A stretch of 64,000 bases of DNA from contig NC_030850.1 in the NCBI RefSeq assembly GCF_000208745.1, positions 11,158,116 to 11,222,115 of the forward strand, read 5' to 3'. The notes under the pieces are model-generated. The model had not been told where the DNA came from. It did no database searches and was given only the letters and a program-made list of their open reading frames with translations. Below are positions 49,676 to 61,872 of the stretch, one piece after another (the stretch's first letter is position 1; every line of letters begins with the position of its first letter). The position numbers were made by a program, and so were the translations under genes. The DNA is from Theobroma cacao. Lineage: Eukaryota > Streptophyta > Magnoliopsida > Malvales > Malvaceae.

Positions 49676-49941
49676 CACTTTACCCATCTTTCTCTTCACT
49701 CACTGTGGTAGGTAAATTTCTTCTAATTATATATTCCTTTATTTTATTCTTTTTCTCTTTATTTTGAAAAGCATCAAACTTAAGTTGTTAACTTTCTAGA
49801 ACAATATAGGTTCAACTCAAAGAAGAATTTTTTTTAAATGTCCAAAAAGATACACTTTTAGATTTTCAAGAGTAGCATATACACCCTCATATTCACTATT
49901 CATTAAGTAATATCTATTTGTTAAAGGTTTTCTTGCTTGTA
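49676..49941 (+). pseudogene. Fragment of a second X8 gene
   Basis: 49676-49745 matches the end of X8 exon 1 and the start of intron 1 (14024-14116): TTACCCA, TCTCTTCACTC(A/G)CTGTGGTA, GTAAATT. It jumps directly to sequence matching 15820-16020 (GCATCAAACT, TCAACTCAAAGAAGAA, TAGATTTTCAAGAGTA). The intervening ~1.7 kb with the X8 domain is missing. Non-functional. Confidence 0.75.
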
Positions 49942-50469
49942 TAGTTTATCAAATACTCAAATCTTTGATAGATAAAGAAGTTATATATAAGTCATCCTAA
50001 AGTAGTGTTAAAGGTTCTATATGAGCTTTTGAAAGATAAAGAGGTTATATTTTAACCTTCAAAAGGTAATGTTAGAGGTTTTATCTAAGTTTTTGAAAGA
50101 TACAATTAGCTTTGAAAAAGTATTTGATTGGTTAAATTGAATAGTGGATTAAGCTCCTTAGAAAGCTAAGGGATAGGACATGGACACCAAGAGGAAGGAC
50201 CAAACCACTATGAATTGAGTTTGCAATTCTTTCTATCATACACTCTTTATCTTTATTGCCTTTAGTTTAAGTTATATATTTATTGAATTGTTAATCATAT
50301 TAATATATATTTTTTTATAATTGAAGAACGAGGGATCTAAATCCTATTTTTAAATAGTGAGAACATGCACTAATTAATGAATCAAATGCTCGGATGTTAA
50401 TCATATTAATATTCGGTATATGTCTTTTGAAAGTTTATTTTGTGAAAGAGATTTGCTATTAGATTTTTT
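49942..50469. other. Spacer
   Basis: AT-rich DNA with short internal repeats around 'GATAAAGAGGTTATAT' near 49970-50060. No gene seen. Confidence 0.5.
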
Positions 50470-50711
50470 TTTTTGAAAGGTAAGAATCTTTGCATTCATT
50501 CAAAAGAAGAGTTACAAAGGCTATTTCAAGTCTTTATTTCCTTGGTTGAAGACTTTGTGAAGCAAATACAACCCCCTCTCATTAACGTGAACAAAAAAGG
50601 CATTTTCGACTTTCCCAGAAAGATGGCTGGGTTAACATGAAACAGGAAAAACAGAGGATAAGCATGAACCACAAAACAATCACCCCCTATGGGACATGAA
50701 TCACAAGAAAA
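50470..50711 (-). other. 3' end of an unrecognised retroposed or gene-like sequence
   Basis: On the minus strand it ends in TTCAAAAAAAAAA, like the 3' tail of a retroposed sequence. It continues on the far side of the Athila-like element at 56423-57120. Several minus-strand frames are open but stops interrupt them, and no domain is recognised. Confidence 0.4.
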
Positions 50712-50716
50712 ACTAT

Positions 50717-52191
50717 TATAAGTTAAAATTCTACTACACAAGTATACGTATCGAATAAATAGTATATAAGTAAGTAAAGTATCGATCTTATAGAGAATTG
50801 ATCTAAAATTTTACTAAGCACTAAAATTATAGCAATTTAATCGTATCCAAACAATTAAATCCAAATAACTAAATTAATTAACTAAAACTAATTTAATTAA
50901 AAATTAAAACAACAAGATAATTGGGTAAAAAGCAAATCAAACAAGTTTAGGATTACAATATCCCTCACACTTCATCTAAATCTTACCTCTTTTCCTCAAC
51001 TTATTTCAACGGGTAAATTGCTAATTTAGAGTCCTCAATTATTTATAAGAGTTTCCCGACTTATCTTATAAAAATATCTATTTTAGCCAAAATATTATAT
51101 CCCTATGTGAATTGAAATTAAAATAGACTTATTAAGTTCAGGCTTTAATTTGGTTACATATGGCCTATAGGTATATCCCTATCTTATACGTAAATCAATT
51201 AATATAATCATATGCTATCTCAATTTTAGTCTACACTAAACTCCTTTGCCCAAGTTTGTTTAGGTTCCTAAATCCATTTAATTGGTGATCAGGCAATTAA
51301 AAGCATTAAGAATAAATTAAAATAAATAATTCTAATCCCATTAACGATAAGCAAGGAATAGATTAAAAATTTAGATTACATGTGAGTTCAGTTGCAATCC
51401 TAGAAAAATAGTTTAGTTCATAATATCTAATAAAAACTTCATCCAAAAAAAATTAGCCATTAATCCAAGTCAAAGAAAATAAGAAAAACACAAAAGTAGG
51501 GAGAAAAAACTAATAGTTGAAGCTTTATGATCTTGATTCTCCATCCAATTCTCTTGCTTTCTTGCTTTGTTTTTGGTTTTTTTTCTCCAGAGAAATTACT
51601 TGCTATCTCATCCCAAAAACCTCTGAAAAAGGCCCTTTAAATAGCCTCCAAAAGCCCTAGCTTCCAAAATCTCATAAGCTTGTTATTTTTGAAAAATACG
51701 ATGAACGTCATGGCTCTCATTTTCTAGAGCTATGGCTCTCAGGGGTTCTTCTCAATTTTGTTCTTTTGGTACAGTACTTTTATTTTAACAAAGATTTTGA
51801 CCACTTTTTACTTAGAACTGGACAAAGTGGTCAACATCAAAGTTGTAGCCCTGCCTCTTAGCTTTCTAATGGTCTAAAAATTATGTCATTTGGACCCCTG
51901 TCGTGTGAGATATGTTTGAAAAACCAAAACATATGCAAATAGAACACCAGTCCATTAAGCACCTTTCTTCACCAATTGAAACTATTTTTGATCCCACTCT
52001 TACAAAAACATAAAAATAAATATTAATAACATAAAACTAAATTTATTAACTTAAAATAAATATTTAAACATAAATTAAACTAAACTAATAAAATAAATAA
52101 AAACACCTAAATTTGATCTTAAATCTAGTTTAACTTAGACTAAGTAGGTATTTAATCTCTCGTTAAATATAAGTATTTGATGCACTCATCA
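50717..52191 (-). repeat. 3' LTR of the Athila-like element
   Basis: 1475 bp, collinear with 54966-56417. Confidence 0.87.
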
Positions 52192-53649
52192 AATACCCCC
52201 AAACTTGAATCTTTGATTGTCCCCCAAGCAAAAGGGAAGAACTAAAAACAAAACAACTAGCTAGAGATGCAATTCACCATAGCATGAATTCCTAATTTTT
52301 TTTTTCTAAAAAATTATCCTACAATTTGAACTCAAGGTAAAACATAGATAATCATTAAATTCATGCTCAATTAAACTACAAGTTCATTCTCAAATGGATT
52401 TCACAATATTTATGCGTGTTTGAATGATCTTTTTGCAAAGAATATCATACAATCTAGATAAGATTATGCCATTGCAAAATTTAGCTAAGTGCTAGAATTC
52501 TATAGGTTTGCTTTTCATCTCTCTCCCCACTAATGTAGACTAACACTTATTTAAAGATCAATAAGTCTTTATTAAGCTCATAATGTAAGGCTAGAGTCTA
52601 GGCATGATAAAGGATATAATGTGACTCAATATCACCCTAAGCACGTAATTATTTTAGAACCTATAGAGCTTTATTTTCTTTTACCAAGTACACCATTTTC
52701 AGTAATTTTTTTCTTTTTGTTCAACACTTCTTTTTTTTCTCTCTCTTTTTTTGTTATCACAATTTCACACCCCCAAACTTATTTCTTTTTTTATTGTAGG
52801 TGGTGGGGTGAATTCTAACAATTTTGATTTTTTTTTAGCAACTCCACCTTTCTACCTTTTTCACCATTTAGTTCAATCTATATTTCCTAAAACAATATAC
52901 ATGCTTAGGAGTGAGGGTTGCAAAATTAGAATTTTGTTTAGGTCTAAGGTTATTATCATGTGGTTAAACCAAAAAAGGGAAAATTAGGCTCAAAGGGGTA
53001 TACTAGGGATAAAAGTTTAACAAGGTTAGCTTGAAAGGATAAAAGTTTAACAAGGTTATCTTGAAAGGATTAAACCTAAATCATGTCCCATCCTAAGTGT
53101 TAAATAGAATTTTACCTCGAGAGATAATTAAACAAATTCTAAAATCCTTGACTTCACTATACTTTTTATCAACATAAACTTTCTCTAAATCACATGATAA
53201 TTCTAAGTAAAAGATTTAGTGTACAAATTATTTGAAATCGCATTCTATAATGAAACTAACAAAAGAATATCACAATCACTCAATTCATGTCTATATCAAA
53301 CCAAGAATCAAAATAGCAATATAATCAAAATATCATCCTAGGATTGGTAATATCATGGCATAGGCAATTTTCATCTCAATCATTCCTAAAATAAATCCTA
53401 AAAACAAAAAAAAATTACAAAAATAAACTAACCTAAAAACATCACAAAAACTAATAACAATAAAACCTTCCCCCAAACTTAAATTGCACATTGTCCTCAA
53501 TGTGAAATGCTAAAAAAATATATATATAAGGAAATTAAACTCCCTTATCAATGGTGGCATTGCCTTGAAAGCTTTAACTTTCTTTCTCCTCATCTTCATG
53601 CTTTCAAAATCTGCATACACAACAAAACAACCTAGGGAGAGGTTATAAC

Positions 53650-54860
53650 TACTTATTTACATAGAAAAATAAAAAGTAACTAAAATAACAACTAAATCTA
53701 AAATGATATAGCTTTGGTTGCCTCCCAAGAAGTGCTTCTTTATAGTCACTAACTTGACTTTGGTTGAGATCTTCATTCACCCTTTCAGGGGGTTTGAGTT
53801 TGCATGGAAACAGTTTAAGGTGTGAAAGTAGTCTCCTCATAAGATGGGGTTGTAGTGGCTTTAATTCAAGATTTGGTGCTTGTTTAACCGAAAGTGGTGG
53901 AATAAGTTGACTTTTAGCCAACTTCTCAAATCGAGTTCTTCTTGAATAATGCACTTTTGGTATAGCCTTTAAAACATATGTAACATTTGTGAGTTCCTCA
54001 TTCTTGTCCTTTGTTGTTGCATCTTAAACCAAACAAGCTACAATGAGTTTCTTAGGATTTTCCATATCAACAACCTCCTTAGGTAACTTATCAATTGTAT
54101 CGAGAAAAGGAATGGGAGGCACATATGGCTTGGCTTGTGATGGTGTAGATGCTTTCTGCTCTTGCTTAATTTCTTCATCTTAAACTTGATTACTGGAAGT
54201 ACTTCCTTAATCTACTTTATCTCCATCATCTACCACATTCTTGCCATTTACCTCATCAAGATGCTGACCATATTCTTCTCTTCTAGGATTAGGCTCAATG
54301 TCATTTAGTAAAATTTCTTGAGGCCTATTGTTCATGTAATTAACAAGCTGGCCCAATTGAGTCTCAAGATTTCGAATTGATTCTGCTTGACTTTGAATGA
54401 TGGCATCATTCTTTGTCATGAATTGTATCAACATATCCTCAAAAGTTAGCTTTTTCTCAAGAATAGGGGCTCCAATTTGTGACTAGAAATTATGCTGAAA
54501 AACAGGTTATGATGAATATGTAGGACCCTGATCATTACTCCATGAAAAATTTGGGTGATTCCACCATGAGTTGTAACTGTTGGAGTATGAATTGTTTTGT
54601 TGCCCACTGATGCTTCCATCAAATTGCATTGATTCATAATAGGTTGGACAACAATAACTTGAATGCTTATCTCCACAAAGCTCGCATGCCACAAAAGGAC
54701 TTTGAAAAACATTAACACCCCAAATGTCATTTTTTTTGAAACAAAACATCTACTTCGGTGGCTAAAGCACTGATAGCCAATTCATAATCACTTGCAACCC
54801 TCCTAGGCACAAATTGTTCAGATGTCTACTGATAGTTACAATAATTCATCACCTCAACCA
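53650..54860 (-). pseudogene. Athila-type gag (and protease-junction) relic
   Basis: Minus-strand frames with Athila/Tat gag hallmarks: CELCGDKHSSYCCP followed by NNSYSNSYN and NHPNFSWSNDQ (54507-54749), then SIRNLETQLGQLVNYMNNRP (54207-54434), then PPLSVKQAPNLELKPLQPHL (53649-53954), which normally lies just before the reverse transcriptase. Stops and frame changes separate the pieces. It cannot make a working polyprotein. Confidence 0.82.
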
Positions 54861-54950
54861 AAAGTACCTGAAAATAAAAAAAAATTTTGAATTAAGACTA
54901 AATTTGCTTGGTATTAGTATTAGTAAAATTCTAGAAACAATTTCTCTGTA

Positions 54951-54960
54951 ACGGTGCCAA
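54951..54960 (-). other. Primer binding site of the Athila-like element
   Basis: TGGCACCGTT on the minus strand, 5 nt from the LTR. It resembles the TGGCGCCGTTGCC-type PBS usual in Athila/Tat elements, with one change in these ten bases. Confidence 0.7.
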
Positions 54961-54965
54961 AAATT

Positions 54966-56417
54966 TTTAAGTTAAAATTCTACTACGCAAGTATACTTAT
55001 TGAATAGATAGTATATAAGCAAGCAAAGTATCAATCCCATGGAGAATTAATCTAAAATTTTACTAAGTACTAAAATTATAGTAATTTAATCTTATCCAAA
55101 CAATCAAATCCAAATACCTAAATTAATTAACTAAAACTAATTTAATTAAAAATTAAAGCAACAAGATAATTGGGTAAAAAGCAAATCAAATAAGCCTAGG
55201 ATTACAATATCCCTCACACTTCATCTAAATCTTACCTCTCTTCCTCAACTTATTTTAACGGGTTGAATTGGTAACCTAGAGTCCTCAATTATTTATAAGG
55301 GTCTCTCAATTCATTTTATAAAAATATCTATTTTAGTCAAAAACACTATATCTCTATGTGAATTGAAATTAAAACAGACTCCTTACGTTCAGGCTCTAAT
55401 CTAGTTACATATGGCCTATAGGAATATCCCTATCCTATACGCAAATCAATTAATATAATCATATGCTATCTCAATTTAAGTCTACACTAAACTCCCTTTT
55501 TCAAGTTTGTTTAGATTTCTAAATCAATTTAATTGGTAATCAGGCAATTAAAAGCATTAAGAATATATTGGAATAAATAATTCTAATCCTATTAACGATA
55601 AGCAAGAAAGAGATTAAAAATTTAGATTACATGTGAGTTCAATTGCAATTGTAGAAAAATAGTTTAATTTATAATATCAAATAAAAACTTCATCCAAAGA
55701 AAATTACCCATTAATCCAAGTCAAAGAAAATAAGAAAAACACAAAAGTAGAGAAAAAAAACTAATAGTTGAAGCTTGATGATCTTGATTCTCCATCCAAT
55801 TCTCTTGCTTTCTTGCTTTGTTTTTTACTTTTTTCCTCTAGAGAAATTGCTTGCTGCCTCATTCCAAAAACCTCTGAAAAAGACCCCTTAAAAAGCTTCA
55901 AAAGCCTTAGCTTCCAAAATCCTGTAAGCTTGTTATTTTGGAAAGTACGGTGAGCGCCGCGACTCTCAAAGGTTTTGCTCAATTTTGTTCTTTTGGTACA
56001 GTACTTTCATTTTGACAAATATTTTGACCACATTCTGATTAGAACTTGGCAAAGTGATAAACATCAAAATTGTAGACCTACCTCTTAGCTTTCTAATGGT
56101 TTAAAAATCATATCATTTAGACTTTTGTAGTGGGAGATATGCTTGAAAAATTGAAACATATGCAAACAAAGTAGTAATCCATTATGTACCTTTTTTCACC
56201 AATTGAAATTATTTTTATCCTACTCCTACTAAAACACAAAAATAAATATAAATAACATAAAACTAACATTATTAACTTAAAATAAACATTTAAACATAAA
56301 TTAAACTAAACTAATAAAATAAATAAAAACACTTAAATCCTATCCTAAATCTAGTCTAACTTAAACTAATTAGGTATTTAATCTCCCGTTAAATATATGT
56401 ATTTGATGCACTCATCA
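54966..56417 (-). repeat. 5' LTR of the Athila-like element
   Basis: 1452 bp, TG start on the minus strand at 56417. Confidence 0.87.
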
Positions 56418-56422
56418 ACTAT

Positions 56423-57120
56423 GCACAAGAGAATTAGGCAACTATACCCAGCACACACAGACCAGAACACTGAATCTCTTATTGCCCACTGGTGTTCAAG
56501 AACTTTCACCAACCGGCAACACATTTCCAGCAAACAAAACCATTCAAAATTAGCGTCATAAACCAATCTCCAAATCCCCAGATCGTCGGTAAAGAGAGAA
56601 AGTCCACAAACTTAGCACCCAATGGACCTATCGTAAGCCATTCAGTTAAAAACGCTGTCCTGCTTCATGATATAATCTTGAAGCACAAGCCAATCTTGGT
56701 AATAAGCTTCCCTAATGCAATATCTGAATGTTCAAAACAGTCAACCAGCATACCATGACCTGATCGGTGTCACCTTGGAAGCCAACTTTGAAGACTTAAA
56801 TTTCTGGAACCTTCATACAACAGGAGAACAATCTGGCTACATAATCAGTGAATTGTCTCCCATGCTATTTGTTCCCCACCTAGTGTTATCTCGAACCTCA
56901 TTGTAGTTATCAAAATGGTACCACGTGACAGTGGTACCTCCAACATCACTTTGAGTTTTCTATCCAATCACCAGACCACCAGTCCAACCCCTTTGATATC
57001 TTACCCAATCCTCCCTAAACTGTCACTATCTTCAAAAGCTCTCACCCCAAATCCAATAAATCGCAAGTACCTCAAGTCCAACCCCTTTGCCACAGTCCAC
57101 ATTGTGATTGATTAGGATTT
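56423..57120 (-). other. Unrecognised gene-like sequence interrupted by the Athila-like element
   Basis: Continuation of 50470-50711 once the element and one TSD copy are removed. It is GC-richer than its neighbours and partly open on the minus strand (for example 56378-56566), but with several stops. A decayed LINE ORF or a retroposed gene is possible; I cannot assign it. Confidence 0.4.
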
Positions 57121-57179
57121 GATGGGATTGAAAAAATTGAGTTTGTGTGGAGGTTATTTTTGTTGGAGCCCCAAAATTA

Positions 57180-58540
57180 TGGAAGAATTATGTCCCGTAA
57201 TATTGGAGATTTTTTTCTTTCTAAATTCCATTATGCTAGAGCATAGGATTGGAAAACTAAAAAATTAGGGAAATACTTCAAAATTAGTGTGTAATAATGT
57301 TACCATCTTTAAATTTTTATTCACTCCCACTAAGATGTGCAAAAAAGTTAAAAAAAAAACAAATAAACCTCAAAGACACAATAAAGTCCAATGTTTGATT
57401 GCAATTTGTATTGATGAAATCTTACTACTCAATGGTGTTTGGCAAGATTATCAGCCTTTTGTAGTGTTTTTCTACAACAAAGTAGTATATAAGTACAGGA
57501 CATTTTCTATAATAATAAATGTGGGATACAATCTCACATTGGAAAAATAAAAGAAATAAGAGTTTTTTAAATAAAGAGGAAATTAAGTTATTAATTGGAC
57601 TAAATGGGTTGAAGTACAAGATGAGCCATAGATGGGCTTTCCAAGCCTTGATTGGTCTTGAAATTAATTAAATTAATTTGGCACTTGACATTTGACATTT
57701 GGCACTTGCAAGCATTAATTGTCAATAGAAGGATAGTCATGTCTTTTGAAAAATCAACAATTGTGCCACTTGAACTCTAGATTAAAGGGATACGTAGAAA
57801 TAAAAAAACTATAATCTCTCACCTCTTTCTCAATATTCTCCAGATTTCTTATATATCATTTTGTTGTAAAAAACTCCTATAAAAGTAAAGAAGTTAAATA
57901 ATCTTACTATACACCAGTAGATACTCGATAGATTGATTTTAAAATGTGAAATATAATCAATCACTTCATTGTATACTTGAGGTTTATTATCTGTAATCTT
58001 TTTGCATACTATAAGTGGAGGTGATAAAACTTTAGAATAGTGATATTGATACATGCCTGGAAACCATTCTTTTAATATTTTTGGTTTTCCAATCCTATGT
58101 TCTAATAATAAGTAATTACAGTGAAAAGAATAAGAGATTGATGAAGTTGTTCCTGTGCGTTTTTCCTAAACAGAGGAGTCTCTATTTAAAGAGAATTACA
58201 TGTCTATTTGTCTAGACATAACTGTTCGTCTGGACAAATATATTTGTTCGTAGTCAAATAATTAAAAATAAATATAATTTATTATTTAATTAATTGCATG
58301 TGCCAAGTGTCAAGTGTCTTTATTAAATAAATTAATTATATTATTAATTTAATTAAATTAAAAGATCAACCAAAGGTTTGGAAAGTCTGCTAGTCATAGG
58401 CCATTTTACACTTTAACCGAGTTTAGTCTAACTTCTAAGGACTCATACACATCTTAATTTAAAGAATACTCCTTTTCTTTATTTCTTCGAATGTGAGATT
58501 TGGCCATATATACCTGTTATTGAAAATGTCCAACACATTG
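57180..58540. mobile_element. Two inverted fragments of one retroelement family
   Basis: A plus-strand fragment (57239-57785) and a minus-strand fragment (58540-57790) meet head to head. Both contain CATAGGATTGGAAAAC and a TACAACAAA(G/A)T(A/G)(G/A)TATATAAG block, and an LTR-like start TGTTGGACATTTTC..., then TCTCACATT(G/C)G and GGCACTTG sequence. The minus copy has a TATA-like TTTAAATAGAGACTCC. Plus copy order is internal then LTR; minus copy order is LTR then internal. The short encoded peptides are homologous but not recognised. Confidence 0.5.
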
Positions 58541-60618
58541 TTTATTAATTAGTAAAAATTTCTTTCATTGACCATTATCAAGTTTTGGAAGTGTTTATTC
58601 TTTTGCATCAAAGAAGGGAACTTCGAGCATGGGATCGATAATTGTGGAATTAGATTTTTTTTATCTTAGTAGACTTCTTCAAGAAGGTATTTCCAAAGAG
58701 TTGTGTTTCCAAAGACTTCTCCAAGAAAAAAAGAGCATTTTCGTTCCAAGGAGAAAGTATAGTGGCAATCAGGTGGCAAGTTTTTGTTGAATTGTCCAGT
58801 ATTATTTTTCACTTTTTGTATTTATTGCATTTTGTGTAAAGGAAGAGGCCAACTACAGGGGAAGGGGTTGTACCATGCATGGAATGGAAGCAACATTTAC
58901 GGCAGGAGAATTCCAAAAATGTCATTTCAATCGGTTTCTTCTGGTCCCTTCTTCAGGAACTCGTAAGGTTTGCAAACAGTGTATATTGAGACACACATCA
59001 GAGAGTTTCAGGGGCACCTATTTTTTGTTCCACCCCTCACCTGTCTGATTCTGATTGATAAAAAATATTACTGCTTCTTCTCTCTTCTCCGTGTGGTGCG
59101 GTGTCTCATTCATGTTCTCCAGCTCACCTTTGCTGGAGGAAAGGAAACGACTTAAAGTAGCTTACCAATTCAATAAATGGATTATGATACATATATACTA
59201 CTAGCATGTTTCTTTTTTTGGTAAAAAAAATGATTACATTATATATTTTCATTATCACATATTGTCCTTCATGTATATATCTATATTTTGGAAGACTATA
59301 TAATATGATATATTAGCATTTATAAATCAATTACAAATATGAATTAGATTGTTGATATATAGGCCCAGAAATATGTATAAGAGGTATTCATATTTTAGAA
59401 GCTTCAAAAATTTTATGAAAATTGTTGGTGCAAGAAGCTACCACGACTAGCTTAGCCAGTAAAACATACTAAAACAAAGAGTGGTCAATAGGCAACTCTA
59501 ATTTTAACTCCAACAGGAGTAAAGAAAAAAAGTTAATATGGATAGTGTTAAGATATTAAATTAATATCGCAAACGTCACTGATGTAACGTTTTAACAGTA
59601 ATGTGAGGGGCCTTTATCACTTTTACCTCACAAGTTAAATAGGAATGTTCTTTGTGAAAGTCAAGAAGACAATGGGATTGGAGGGATGAGAAGGTCGGAG
59701 TAGCATTCAAGTAAGAATGAAGACCCATTCCGCATTTTTCCGGAGAACGCACATCGTTGTCTGAGATCTAAAAAGTGAAGACAAAATATGTCATGATTAG
59801 TTAACGTGATTGAATTTCACGCCGAGTCTCTTGTTATTTGCTGAGTTACTAATTAACCGACAAGACTATAATAATCATCATCCATCTGCTCTCCAATATA
59901 TGTATGAATTGTCAAAAGAAGATTTTCAATACGTTCTCAAGCGCAAACATGTTAGAAAACAGTGCAGCTGATTTTGACAATGGATGATAGTGCTAAAATT
60001 ATGAAGATCATGGTGGGGTTACTCTATCCTTAATTTTAGACTTTAATTCGATAGTCCATTATGCACCACTCTACTCGAAAGATGATAGAACAAATCACCA
60101 TCAATCTTATGACTGATTAAATGAACCTACTCCACTCATAATATATCTCCATAAGCAAATAGACTTCCATAGGAAGTGGGAAATTGTAGGCAAATAAGGA
60201 GAAAAAATCTCACCGTACGCTCGATATGGACAAATTCATGCATTCTTAGACACTTGGCCATCTTTAAAAATTCTTGTGTATGTACAAAGCAAAGCAATGA
60301 TAATTACTTAAATGTAGTGTGTACTGTTTGTACATATCTGACCGACAGTGGAGGATGGCTCAGTGGTCTTATTCAGGATAGGACTCTCGTTATCTACGTC
60401 AATGAAAAAATCTGGGTGAGGTTTGTCATGTTGCAAAAGTTTTTAACGTAAAGAAAGTGGAATGGTGAAAGGATTCACATGCAAGCTGGGCTTCCATTAA
60501 GCCAAGTATCCAATCACGGGTTCAACAGGCACTACAAGTTAAAAATGTCCTCAATCAAGCACGCGGTTTCCAGATTCCCTTGTCCTCCAAAGTTGAAATT
60601 TCATGTCAAAAAATGTGT
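58541..60618. other. Intergenic region upstream of the hAT element
   Basis: No gene recognised. Plus-strand frames at 58784-58966, 58970-59155 and 60176-60451 have no known domain. Confidence 0.5.
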
Positions 60619-60626
60619 ACTCCCTA

Positions 60627-61603
60627 CAGGGGCGGCCCAAATAATTTAATAATTTAAAATTCTAAAATAAAATATTTAAATGAGTTTTTTTTTATTAAAA
60701 TTAAAAAAAATTGTTAAAATTTTATTTTTTTAACTTTTTGAGATATAAAATTTTTAATTAATTTTTTATAATTAAGTTCTTTTAATATTTCTTTTTCAAT
60801 TGATAATATAGTCAATCCATTTAATCTTTTTTGAGATATTGTTGATATTAAATAAGATTTTATTAATTTTAGTTTTGAAAAACTTTTTTTTCCTGAAGCA
60901 ACGTTTACTGAAATTGTTAACATTATTCTAAAAATATTTAACTATTATAATTATTTTATATATTTTTTAAATAGTTAATATAAAATCAGCAATCAAAATT
61001 TTTAATTCAAATAAATCAACTATCACATAAAATAAAAATAATATAACAATATAATATAAATCTAAATTAAAGTGAAAAAATTTGTAAAGATTAGAACAAT
61101 AGTACCTAATTGTTGAATGCTTATTGTAAACCGCAAATGAGGCTCACAGTTTTATGAAGATAATAAAAGAATAGACTTTTTGTGTATTTTTTGGAAAAAA
61201 ATTGAAGTTAAAAGAAGAAAGAGCAAATGAGAAAGGAATATTTCAAAAGTAGATATTATACATTGAAAAAAATAATTATTTTATATATAGAAAAAAAATA
61301 ACTGTTGGAGATGATTAAATACATATGACTGTTAATTTATTAAAAATAAGAGAATATAGTTAAAAATTAATAGCATTTTAGAAATAAAGAAATAATAGAC
61401 AATTGAAATTTATTAGACACATAATTAAAAAAAGTAAAAGAATAAATAATTTTATGAATTATTTTTTTATTTTTATATATTTTTAATATAATTCATTATA
61501 TTATAATTATTATAAAATTATAATTTTTTTTTTAAAATTGAGACCTCTTCAAATTGGGCCCTAAAACTCTTGCTTGGGTGGCTTCACCCAAGGGCCGGCC
61601 CTG
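60627..61603 (-). mobile_element. Internally deleted hAT transposon
   Basis: 977 bp, with terminal inverted repeats CAGGGGCGGCCC (left) and CAGGGCCGGCCC (right, inverse), and an 8-bp TSD ACTCCCTA / ACTCCCCA (60619-60626 and 61604-61611). Only the end of a transposase remains. It ends about 185 bp upstream of the TATA box of the proline-rich protein gene, so it now forms part of that promoter region. Confidence 0.88.
60714..60923 (-). pseudogene. hAT transposase C-terminal (dimerisation) fragment
   Basis: A 69-codon frame with VASGKKSFSKLKLIKSYL, then QKRLNGLTILSIEKEIL, matching the hATC dimerisation region of plant hAT transposases (VASAERSFSKLKLIK-type). The catalytic part is absent. Confidence 0.82.
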
Positions 61604-61786
61604 ACTCCCCATTATTCCTAGTTGATAGTGAAGTATGCACGAAATTAAGTTGGGTTAAGTTTTGCAAGCTGGGGTCTGTGACCAAAGGAGTACGTAAGTC
61701 GATAATGGGTACAAAGGCTCTAATAAATTACCAGGAAAAAGACTTTTGTATGATTGATTGCTTTTTTTGTCTGCCTTTGCATGGTC

Positions 61787-61792
61787 TATAAG
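61787..61792 (+). promoter_or_regulatory. TATA box of the proline-rich protein gene
   Basis: TATAAG about 85 bp upstream of the start codon. Confidence 0.6.
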
Positions 61793-61872
61793 TGCCTCGT
61801 ACGAAGAGTGAGTGAGAATAAATTAAGCTCTCTACTCCCCACTCCCTACGCAGAGAGTAGGGGAAAAGTTTG

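Larger units (their letters stand above)
50717..56417 (-). mobile_element. Deleted Athila-like gypsy element
   Basis: LTRs 50717-52191 and 54966-56417 with TSD ACTAT (50712-50716 and 56418-56422). On the minus strand the LTR starts TGATGAGTGCATCAAATAC; next to the 5' LTR is the PBS TGGCACCGTT, and next to the 3' LTR the purine tract TTTGGGGGTATT. Only 2.8 kb of internal sequence remains: frameshifted gag and the start of the protease region, with no reverse transcriptase or integrase. The LTRs differ at many positions, so it is older than the gag-only element. Confidence 0.85.
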
